Source: Trichosphaerium sp. ATCC 40318 (Eukaryota; Discosea; Flabellinia; Trichosidae). Taken from it: a DNA stretch of 31,406 nucleotides. The stretch's first letter is position 1, and each line of letters begins with the position of its first letter. The stretch lies in the NCBI GenBank assembly GCA_038496445.1, contig JALMLS010000592.1, positions 1 through 31,406 on the forward strand, read 5' to 3'. Below the pieces are notes generated by a model that saw nothing but the letters and a program-made list of their open reading frames with translations, made no database searches and was not told the DNA's origin. Position numbers and translations under genes: made by a program. Positions 20,199 to 30,379 of the stretch are shown here, piece after piece.

Positions 20199-22487
20199 AT
20201 GACATATATCGCAACGATTGTGTTATTATGTTTATTAGGATTGGTACTGGGCGCAAAGAAGCCAAACTTTATCTTTTTCTTTCCAGATGAGACAAGAGCA
20301 GAGTCTCTTGGTACTTATGGTCATCCTATAACAAAAACACCAAACTATGATCGCTTAGCCTCCATGGGCACTGTTTTTGAAAATGCTCACGTGCAGCATA
20401 CCCAAGTACGTTAACAAAGACTACCGACATGCCTTGCATTTATTTTGGTTTAAACTAACTTGTTTTATAACTAGTGCTCTCCAAGTCGCTGCGCACTCAC
20501 TACAGGAAGATACTTGCACGTGAGTAACGAAGTTGTTTATTCGTTGTATTTTTGAACGCTTTAGCTACTTTTCCTTTACTTGAAATATCACGTGAGTAAC
20601 TATTTTGGGTTTTTTAGGTTCTTGGTCACAGGTGAAAATCGTTTAGATTATGTTTGTAGGCCTGTATGTTGCTAATTTTGAGGATAGAACTCAGACGCAT
20701 CTTGTTCAAGTTTATGAAAGAAATCTGTTCAAGTATTTGAAGGAAGATGGCTATACTGTTGTATGGCTTGGAAAGAACGATATGTTTAGTCAAAAAGCGT
20801 TCCCAGACTCTGTTACGTATTGGGAAGACGATATAGGCGTTCAAAGAGGAGGACCCATGTTCAAATTTGGTGAGGCAGGGTACGCTTTGTAGTTTTCGAA
20901 CGCAAAAAAAAAGTGATCAATATCAGCTTATGGCCTTTTTTACGCTTGTTTACTAGTTATAGGTATTATTCGTACTTGGACAAGCCTGATACAGACTCGT
21001 ACAATTCAACCAATAACAGGTAAAGAAAGAACGAAAAAGGGAAAACAATGCTTTGTTGTTGCTAATTTCTTTTGGCAAGGGATTACTACGCAGTAACACG
21101 TGCGATTCGGTTTTTAGAGACAAACCCTCAGGAGCCTTGGATGATATTTTTACCTGGTATTGGAGCTCATCCACCTTATGGTGCTCCGAATCCGTACTAC
21201 AGCATGTACAATCCAGATGAAATAAAGGTACATGCAACTTTTTTTTTCTGAGCAACTAACAATCACGTTTAGAAAAAAGCACCTTTGAGACCACCAAATA
21301 ATCCAAGTGCGAAACTTCTTTATGTTTTTTAATAGCTAATGGATGGGATAGAAAAACCAAAATATCATTCACCAACTGAGGGCATTCAATATTATAGAAA
21401 TTTGACAAACTTCAATGTTCTACAGAATAAATGCAGTATACTTGGGGCTAATTTCGTACTCTGGTAAGTGAGGCTTAGCTTGTGTTGCGCTTATCAATTT
21501 ATTAGATTGGGTATTTGGTCAAATGTTAGACTATGTTGAAAAAAGCGAGTACTGGGATAACACAGCAGTTATAGTTTCATCTGATCATGGAGACTTTTCA
21601 GTAAGAAAAAAATCAGAAATTAATTCACAACTAAAGGCAATAAAAGGGTGATTTCCACCTTGTCGAAAAATGGCCTGGTGGTATGGACGATATCTTAACA
21701 CATGTTCCATTGATGATGCGCATACCAGATGGTGTAAAAGGTCATCGTGTAAAGTACGCAAGCATCAAACAAACTTTCTAAGATTGATGCTTATTTTCGT
21801 AGGACACCTGTCGCTCAATTTGATATTATGTCTACTATCCTTGATCTTGCAGGCATTAATGATACACGTGTACATTTTTCAAAATCACTTGTGCCAGAAT
21901 TAAAAGGAAGCACTGGTGATGTAAATCGTGCAGTATTCAGCGAAGGAGGCTACTACTACCATTATGTACACTACTTTCTCCAAAGACTATTGGCGCTGAC
22001 CTTTCTGCAACAGGAGATTGAGCCCTATGATCCAGAGCAAGCTAAAACATATGCGGATAAGACTCGTATGGTTTATCCAAGAGGAGAAGAAGAAAAACAA
22101 CCTAATGGAATACCACGTTGTGTAATGATACGAAAAATGGACTTTAAGGTTCGACAAGGACAGAATTCTTTATTTTTTCAATAGTTCGTTCTTCTGCGCA
22201 ACTAAACTAAGTTTTTGGAATCTAGATGGTTTACAGGCCTCTCGGCGTTAATGAGCTTTATGATATTAAAAAAGATCCAAGAGAACTGAACAACGTTTAT
22301 AACGATCCATCGTGAGTTTGAAAAGTGACCTTAAAAAAAAAGTAATGTATTGTTTAGGTACTCTACCCAACGTGTAGAACTACTTGAGGAGCTTTTAGAA
22401 TGGTATTTGCAGACTGCAGATGTAACTCCACTTGACGAAGACCCTAGAGGATTACCAGCAAAGGAACCCGTACCGTTCAGAAAGTAA
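20199..22487 (+). CDS. secreted sulfatase (choline-sulfatase/N-sulfatase-like)
   Basis: Hydrolyses sulfate esters (or N-sulfates); the active site is formylglycine made from Cys in CxPxR. Fourteen exons from ATG 20199 to TAA 22485-22487, about 510 residues. Signal peptide TIVLLCLLGLVLGA. Then NFIFFFPDETRAESLGTYGH (metal-binding Asp, sulfatase opening), TPNYDRLASMGTVFENA, and at the start of exon 2 CSPSRCALTTGRY, the full sulfatase signature. Further family blocks: HLVQVYERNLFKYLKEDGY, VVWLGKNDMF, MIFLPGIGAHPPYGAP, INAVYLGLISYSDWVFGQML, VIVSSDHGDFSGDFHLVEK (second metal site DH), and near the end GVNELYDIKKDPRELNNVY. Between QYYRNLTNFNV and INAVYLG the frame slips by one base near 21417-21421, although both sides match the family; no intron explains it. 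It may be an assembly indel or a recent null mutation. Substrate cannot be told. Confidence 0.9.
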
Positions 22488-22749
22488 CAGACAAGGTAGT
22501 GGTCCGGTCCCTACTAGGCACAAACATTATTAAACGGTTACCTACAATTACTTGTACAAGTGAATGCTACTCTAGTAAAGTTGAAAGCCGTTTCCACGCT
22601 CAGACTTTAACCCACGCAATCAGCCTTGGTTCGAACAGGTGAAATCTCCTCTTAACAAAGAATGACTATTTTTCAAATTTCTTGGCAATCTAGCTTAAGG
22701 AGTTAAGTGTTGTTGCAAACTGGTTATCGCATTCCAAACACAGCAAATC
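22488..22749. other. intergenic
   Basis: 262 bases between the sulfatase stop and the proposed start of the F-box/LRR gene. Nothing recognised; GGTTCGAAC at about 22628 resembles a pol III B-box but no tRNA fold surrounds it. Confidence 0.4.
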
Positions 22750-24038
22750 ATGAGTTTTTGTGGTATCACCGTAGAACAAGCCCTCACATACTATCACAAG
22801 AACCACAAGGATCTATTTAATAAAATTACACCAGAACACAAAACCTTCGTAAAACAAGTGGAAACTATATTAAACGTCTCAGATACAACCATCACGCAAC
22901 AACTTACGAACGTTGGACAACAACCAAAGAATCTTAATTTGACAAAGTGCAAACCAAGAAAGTACGTGTTGTTGATATTTTTCTCAGAAAAACAAACATT
23001 CTTCTACAATTCACCTTTGTGGTTAAAGAACATTTATCTTTCAGTGCCGTTATGTGTCAAGTGTAATCTTTGAAATGACATGTGTACAACACCGTAACAA
23101 ATCAACAATACCGAAGTCGTACATTTTAGTTTGAATACATACATAAGTTGTGTTTTTCTAGTCACAAAGAGTTGTTACTAAAACAATTTAGGGCGAATAT
23201 GCTTGATTGTCCACCAGAAGTTCTTTCAAAGATTGTATGTCGAATAAGAGAGAAAGATAAGTTCTCTATTGCTCAATCTTGTAGTATATTGGCTGATATC
23301 ATTCACGCCATTGTTGGCTATGAACGTGTCTATATTCACAATATTCCAGACTTGGTGAGGATCGCACAGTACAAGGGTATTATGAGAAATTCTATGATTT
23401 GCGTTTGTATAAAGAAGAAAGTTAATTTGTTTTCATTATTAGCTGATTGTCGAAATATAACATCAACATACAGACATCAATTAACATACAAAGACATAAA
23501 ACAACTTACTGGGGTTCATTCCATAAATCTTCCATTTTGCAATATGAAAGATAAAGGTATTAGAGCACTTGCTGGCATTCATACGATTAATCTTGAATGT
23601 TCTGATGTTGACGATGAAGGTGTCAAAGCCCTTGCTGGTGTTCATACCATTAACCTTACTCGTACTTCTGTTACAGATGAAGGTTTAAGAGCACTCGCTG
23701 GTGTACATAGTATCAACCTTAGTATATGTATGCAAATATCAGATGAAGGCATCAAAGCACTTGTAGGTGTTCATACCATTAACCTTACTCGTACTTCTGT
23801 TACAGATGAAGGTTTAAGAGCACTCGCTGGTGTACATAGTATCGACCTTACTAGATGTATGCAAATATCAGATGAAGGCATTAAATCACTGGCAGGCGTT
23901 CATACACTTGATCTCTCTTATACTTCTGCTACAGATGAAGGCATCAAATCACTAAATGGTGTTTATACTTTGCGCACTGTTCATACTAAAATAACCTCAA
24001 AAGCAAAGAGGAACCAAAAACGTAAATATTATAAATGA
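22750..24038 (+). CDS. F-box/leucine-rich repeat protein
   Basis: Main exon 23162-24038 behind the acceptor TTTTTCTAG. Residues LDCPPEVLSKIVCRI, then FSIAQSCSILADIIHAIVG, form an F-box. After a linker come eight LRRs of 21-22 residues with the pattern ITDEGIKALAGVHTINLT. They resemble Cys-containing/BIR-type LRRs of FBXL proteins (SKP2-like substrate adaptors), and TDEG-LxALAGVHxIxL repeats are frequent in amoebae and some giant viruses. The C-terminus is basic (KAKRNQKRKYYK). Exon 1 (22750-22961, MSFCGITVEQALTYYHKNHK...) joins in phase through an intron at 22962-23161, which at 200 nt is long for this genome, so exon 1 is less certain; the ATG at 23199 is the alternative. Two adjacent LRRs are a near-identical 129-bp duplication of the preceding two (copies start near 23641 and 23770). 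The fragment at 15341 is a relative. Confidence 0.8.
23641..23898 (+). repeat. 129-bp tandem duplication inside the LRR region
   Basis: Two back-to-back copies, each 43 codons (two LRRs), with offset 129 bp and only a few differences (for example INLSICMQIS versus IDLTRCMQIS). Near identity at silent positions indicates a recent unequal exchange or slippage event that lengthened the solenoid by two repeats. Confidence 0.85.
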
Positions 24039-24478
24039 ACGTGCTTCCAAAGTGAGTTTTGCGCTTTTTGACTACAAAGTATTTCAACGCACACCTCCAT
24101 TTATTGAACATTATCGAAGCTCCAAAAAACTAAAAAAAAAGGCATTAAAACTGATCTTGAAAAATAGAATAAATATTGCTGTTCAACATTCCGTGTAGAC
24201 ATGAGGTGCAGAAAATACAAAAATAGGGGCAAAGGAAATACTTACATTGTCGGAATACTGTATTCATTAACCATTACAGTTCGTGTGATCATAACACAAA
24301 ACGTCACTTCGTGAATAGGAGTATTTCGGACTTTTTGAGAATCAAAAACAAAAAAAACAAGTCACCTTTCTCTCATTAAGTCTTTCTTTCTCATATTGCT
24401 AGCCACCTTCTTTTTGCCAAATAACGCGTTAATTAATATAAAGTATAAACTGTAGCGTGTTGCTATCCTTAATACACG
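24039..24478. other. intergenic, formin promoter region
   Basis: 440 bases between the LRR gene stop and the formin ATG. An AT-rich stretch (TTAATTAATATAAAGTATAA at 24430-24449) lies 30-50 bases before the ATG and could include a TATA-type element. Nothing else assigned. Confidence 0.4.
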
Positions 24479-27400
24479 ATGGAATCCAGTAGTGAAGACA
24501 CTCTCGCTCAAGATGCCTTTGGGTTTGAGCGGAATACAGTTGGAGACGTTGGAGATGAATTAGAGGATCACGTTGGCAAACTTGACCCAACTCTTTATTT
24601 TGACAAGGCCTTGTTACAAGTGACGATATTAGAGGGCAGACAGATCGGTCAGCTAGGAAAAAAGAAAAGCGGAGGTAAATTGTTGTCTTGTTTTGAAAAC
24701 CGAAAACATAGGTTTTTTCTTATCTTATAGACTTCGTTGTAACGAAGCACGTGATTGTTTTATTTTTGTTGGTTGTTAATAAATTTAGCTGGAAGATTCT
24801 CTAATAATAATACGTGGGTGACAATGAGCGTGCTACATCACAAAGAAGCAAGCCGTACGCGTTAGGATTTTTTTTGTTGAATTTTGGTTAAAAAACCCAC
24901 AAGTAGTAACCTTTTTGTGTTTTTTAGCGCCAATCGCTTCAGATAAGGGTAAGGTCATGTGGGCTTTCACTTCAGCTACGTAAGATATTTTATTATTAGT
25001 CACGTGTCTGTTTTTTTTTTATTTTTTCTGAAATAACGTTAAAACCGTGGAAGACAAGTATCACGTGATTTAATTTTGTGGATTTTTATAGGATAGTTCA
25101 TGACCTTGGAACAAAATCAGATCCTGTTTTATTACGTGTTGAAGTATTCGAATATGTCAACTTTATTATGACAGCAAGCATGGGTGTTGTTGAAATACCT
25201 GTGGTCAATTTCGCTGATAATAAGCCACACGACTTTTGGATACAAGTAAGCAAGTTTTTTCAAGAAGCAAAAAAAAAACAATAATAATAATTGTCTGTGT
25301 AGTTGAAGAGAAGGCGTTTTAGGAAAATGAGAGAGAAAACTGGTTCTGGTATTGGGTTTAGAAAGGAATTTTCTGGAACTAAACTTGGTCAAATCCACAT
25401 GCAAGTTCATTTCGACGTAAGGAACCCACAAGTTTTTCCTTTCGTTTATTATTTCTTTGTGCCGCTAATTTTTTTCAAAGTTTGACATAAATAAGCTCAT
25501 GTCTGTTCGCGAAATTGATAGTATGTATAAGAAAGCATGTGTACGTACAAATGATTCCTTGTATAATATGTATCAAGATTAAATTGAAAGATATTTAGAG
25601 ATCACTTCCAACGGGTGTTATTCCAAAAAGAACTAATGTTGGTGAAAAATGGGCGCTTATTCAACAGCTTCGTGTAGCACAAGAAAAGCACATGCAAAGA
25701 AAACAAGAACCAGAGTATTTTATAGGTACTTCCGAAAACTTCAAAAAAAGATCATTATAGGCGCCACGTGGATATGTTTTTAATCAAACTATAGGCCTTT
25801 TAAAGCGTGGTGATGTGACAATTGATGTGCTTACTACCTTAAACTCAAAGTTAAGTGTAAAGAGAAAGGTACTAAGAGTAGTGTAAGTGATTTTTAAAAG
25901 ACAACGAAAAGGCTGCACAGGAGGATATTAAAAACTGGAGAAAAGAGTTTATAAGGCGTGATGGATTAGTTTGGATAGTTGAATGTCTTAGCTTCAAAAT
26001 GAGTAAGATTAGGTATGGCTAATATAGCTAGTAGTATTCATTATCGGTTCATTAATAACGCGAGATGGATAGGAGCGCAGCACGTACATTTACTGATCAA
26101 GATATCGATATGGTGAAGTACTTGGTTCACACAATTGATCACGCTGTACGATACGAACAGGTGCGTATTTTTTAATATCTGTTATTGAACATTTCTGGTT
26201 TTGGGGGTACCAAAGTTGCTAAAGGTGTCACGTGATATTTTTGTTTAAGCCGGGTTTTTTTACGTAGGATTAAGTCTACAATTGCTTCATTAATAGGTAC
26301 TCTTTAGATCAGTAAAACTTGCTTGACCATTCTTGATAACCTCAAGTTATTGGTTAGTGTTATAGACTGCGTTGATATTGAAGAAGTTGTTCTCGTGTTT
26401 AGTTTACTTATTCGAATGGCTAAGAACGATGCAGTTGTGGAGTACGAACTTGAGTTTATTACTTTTGTTTGGTAATAAGCATAAAAACGCTCACGTGTTT
26501 TTAACTAGCTCAATGATTGTTTCTGTTAAATCTTTCATTGTTGTACATACTGGAGTCACTGGAGATCTTCTAGAAGAGCTTTGGGAGGGTACAAATCTTG
26601 AGTTCAAGGTACATACTTTTTAATAAACACGTACATGTCACATTGACGTCATTCCTTACATCATCCAGGCTAATTTCCTGCGACTGTTGACAATATGTAT
26701 ATCAAATAATGATAAATACGGTTTCTTAAAAGAACCTGCACTTAATCATCCTAAAACCGGACTCATGAGGGAGAACTTTGAGGTAAAGTCACCAGCAAAA
26801 ACTTTTTTTCAGTTTTTTTTTAACACGTGACATGAATAGAAAATACTAGATAAATATGAAGATGTTGCTATTTTAAGAAAAGAGGTTGATGCTTACTTAC
26901 AACAAGAGGATAGAATTCTATCAACAAACCCAGGTTCGGTTTTTTTTATGTAATCCTTTTGACATCTTTTATTCTTTTGTTGGTTGTTCTCACTCTTTTT
27001 TAGCTAATTCAAGCGCTGACTACGCTCTCGTATTACAAGAGCTTGATAAGTATAAGCTTAGACTTCGCAAACGTGATAAAGAAGCAAGAGCTCTTAAAAA
27101 ACTAGCAAGAAGTCTTGAAAGTGATGTTAGATCATTAATGCAACTTATCAATGATAACGGCCTTAAGTATGATGTAAAAACAAAGGTAAGATAAGAAATG
27201 ACCTTAAATACATATTCCATTAACACAAATATACAGGTAAACGGATTATTAAAGTCTCCAAAACCATCAGTGCGTGCAGTTTGACTTGTTCTTTTTTTTT
27301 CGTTCGCATGAAACTTACTTTGTTTTCTTTCACAGAGAGCGAATAGTAGCAACTTAAAACGATCAAATTCAAGTATGTGAATACTTATAGACAGACTCAC

Positions 27401-30359
27401 GTTTATATCAATGATTATAACAACTCTACAGGGAGGCTAAAAGAAGAACAATCAAAAGACGAAGAAGAGTCTTCACTAGTTGTTACTTCTGAGGTTGACT
27501 TAGATGCACCTCCACCTCCGCCATCTGAAGCAGAAGTACGCCCCATTTGTGATAGTTTAGGGTACCTCGATTAACCTTGTTAACAGCTGATGGAAACGAT
27601 TAAAAAGCTAGAAGAAAAGGCTAAAGGCGATGAAGAAAAGATTAAACAACTAACAGAAAAGATAAAACAATTGAATACTGGTGGAGGTTCATCACCATCT
27701 GATAAAAAAGTACAAACGGACCTATCATCACTTAACTAACAGAATAAGTCACTCTTAACTTTAATTGTAGGTAGATAGTAAAGTAGTTATAACCAAACCT
27801 GAGGTAGTTGTTCCAATGGTTAAGGTATGCGCAGACTTATAACAGTTTGTTGTACTGACATGGATGATTTTTACAGAAAGCGAACAAACCAAAAGATCCT
27901 GCAAATGAAACGTTCGGATTACCACAAGCACCAACGCGAGCGTTCATAGAATTTGTTCATAAACTCATTGAGAACAGAAAGCAAGGTAAACAAAAACAAC
28001 AAATTTCTTTTCACTCAAAAAATTCGTTACAGCGAAGGAGCGTGCGAATCCAAAACCACAGGTAAGAAGCTCAAATAAACAATAATCAAGCTTAACTTAA
28101 CACAAGGTGATGTTGGCAGATGGTGATATACCTCCACCTCCTCCTGGCGCTCCACCTCCACCTGGAATCCCTTCACCACCAAATGCTCCACCAGTACCAG
28201 GACCGCCTGCTCCACCACCTCCACCAAGCGCTCCCGGCCCTCCTCCTCCTCCTGGTGCTAAAAAGAAACCAACAAGAAAATTTTTGAATATTGCAAACAG
28301 GTTAGTGCAGTACCCTTGGGTACATACTCGTACACGTGAGTCTGACATGTTTTTGTTTTATTTAGGGTAAAGAGTATTTCTATGACAAAGGATACTATAT
28401 TCCACGATATGAAACCAGAGCTTCATGGAATTAAAGCAGAAGTATTAGAACAACAGTTTACAATGAAGACAGGTCGCGTTACTGTATCTGCTGGACCTAC
28501 AGTTAAAAAAGAAGAGAATAAATTGATATCACTGGCACCAAAGCGCGAACGCATGCTGAGTAAGTCACGTGCAAAGAGAAACTACAAAACATCTCTTTTT
28601 TTTCTTGCAGCCAAACAACACGTTCTTTGATCTTTCTTTCTAACACGTGATATTTTTTTAGAGATATTCTTGCGTTCTTCAAACCTTGATTTGAGACATC
28701 TTATTGATTGCATTCATAAAATGAAACTATCAAAAACAATAACAATAGATGTACTTCAAGTGATAACACCAATCTTTGTAAGTCAGAAACATGCACAAGA
28801 ATACAAAGAAGACGTACGATTTGGATGATTATTATCTAATCTTTAACTTACAGAAAATAACGTTATAGTATGCACGATGTATAGCCTACGAAGGACGTAT
28901 GGATGCACTCGAGAAAGGATCACAATTTCTGGTTAAGGCACGAACGCACTTTTTTTGCTTGCCTTTGTTTATTTTTTATTCAGATGTACAATGAGTGTCC
29001 TGACATTGTGACACGTCTACCATTGATGAAATGGAAAGAAGAATTTTTAGAATCGATTGCAGAGAAAACAGACGTACGCCTGCTCGGCTAGTTGGCACGG
29101 TTATGTGAACTTAGAGTGGTAGGGTGTTATGGACGTACTTAATGTTGTAAAAGAACTTGGCGGGAAAAACTTCAAAGTGTTCTTGGAGGTAATAGCGACA
29201 ACCCTTTTTGAACTACACTAACTTTTTATCTTTACTAGATGGTAATAGGCGTAATGAATCACTTATCAACAAGGAAGACAAGAGGCTTCAATATCAATTC
29301 ATTACTAAAGGTAAGACATTATTGATTCATTGCCGTTAGCTTGTTCACAACTGTTTGATCTTCTAGCTCAATGACATTAAATCACCAGCAAATCCAAAGG
29401 TCTCTGTGCTTAGATTCATCACTGAAACACTTTACCAAACGAATAAAGACGCTGCTCTTACCATAAGCAGCCTCGGAGAGAAGTTCCAAAAAGCTCTTGC
29501 AGGTTGAGTTTTTATCTTCTTCAACAACCTCTTCTAACACGCTAATAGCATTGCTTCATGGACAACTTGTTCCACCAACAGCGTTAAGAAAACTATGGGA
29601 CATAGAAAAGGCAATACAAGAGAACAGTCAAGATGAAGAAGAAAGCGGTAAACTATTTTTCACAAACTCCATGGTCGTATCCTCAAACAAACTTGTACTT
29701 TTTACTTTTATTTATTGCAAATTTCCTTGACCCATAAAGAATTTTGCTGCTGATATGCGAAAACGTGTTATGCACATGAATCTTCTTCTTAGAAAAGTAA
29801 GCGATGCTATAGACTTTGTTGGTGGTATAGATTATGATCAAACAGCCTGGCAACGTACATTCCTTTTCTGCTTTCTTAAGATCGAAAAAAATCAATTTTC
29901 TTACTCTTTTGTAGAGGATGCGTCTGTTAGAGAAATCACATCAGCTTGGGTAGAGCTATATGCACCACCGTTGAAAATGGCACGTGATTATTCACGTGAT
30001 TTATTAAGTAATGGTTGAGTTTAGGGAAATGCAAAGGATGTACTTGATAGAGCAAACGAGGATATTCATCGTTATGCATTCTTTGCTGAGATGTTTTTAT
30101 TCTTTAAGGACTTTAGTAGTATTGTATCAAGTTGTATTCAAGCTGATGTTGTTAAAGCAAGAAAGAGGCTAAAGGTAAACAACCAAGAGTCTTATTTTTT
30201 TTAACAAATGATCTTTCCTTTATTTTTCTTTTTTGCACAAGGTCTTACTCTTGATCGTGCCTATTGAAACAATGATATCATATTCTTATTTTTATATTTT
30301 AGTTTGGTCGAGGCGGTGGAAGAATGACAACTGGCGCATTGCTTGGGCCTAAGAATTGA
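24479..30359 (+). CDS. formin: C2, GBD/FH3, coiled coil, FH1, FH2
   Basis: Actin nucleator and elongator. More than 25 short exons from ATG 24479 to TGA 30357-30359. First five exons (24479-24673, 24789-24860, 24928-24979, 25092-25245, 25303-25416): a C2-type domain (LLQVTILEGRQIG, NNTWVTMSVL, SDPVLLRVEVFEY, MGVVEIPVVNF, FWIQ, IHMQVHFD), likely for membrane binding. From ~25605: GBD/FH3 (LPTGVIPKRTNVGEKWALIQ, EPEYFIG joined to LLKRGDVTID, FIRRDGLVWIVECL) for Rho GTPase autoinhibition. 27004-27184: coiled coil (LQELDKYKLRLRKRDKEARA). 28120-28260: FH1 with short poly-Pro runs for profilin-actin. From 28262: FH2 (IFLRSSNLDLRHLIDCIHKM, IGVMNHLSTRKTRGFNIN, LNDIKSPANPKVSVLRFI). The tail FGRGGGRMTTGALLGPKN has no clear DAD. 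The Trp usual at the FH2 start was not found. A few internal exon borders are unresolved (25417-25604). Confidence 0.9.
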
Positions 30360-30379
30360 ATCAAAAAAAGTGCAAAAGG

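Noticed and set aside
22750-24038. LRR gene as a recent giant-virus insertion
   Set aside because: Similar repeats occur in some giant viruses, but this gene appears to have an intron, sits among host genes and has a decayed local relative; no viral core gene is nearby.
28097-28348. Gly-rich minus-strand frame at the formin FH1
   Set aside because: It is the complement of the poly-Pro FH1 codons.
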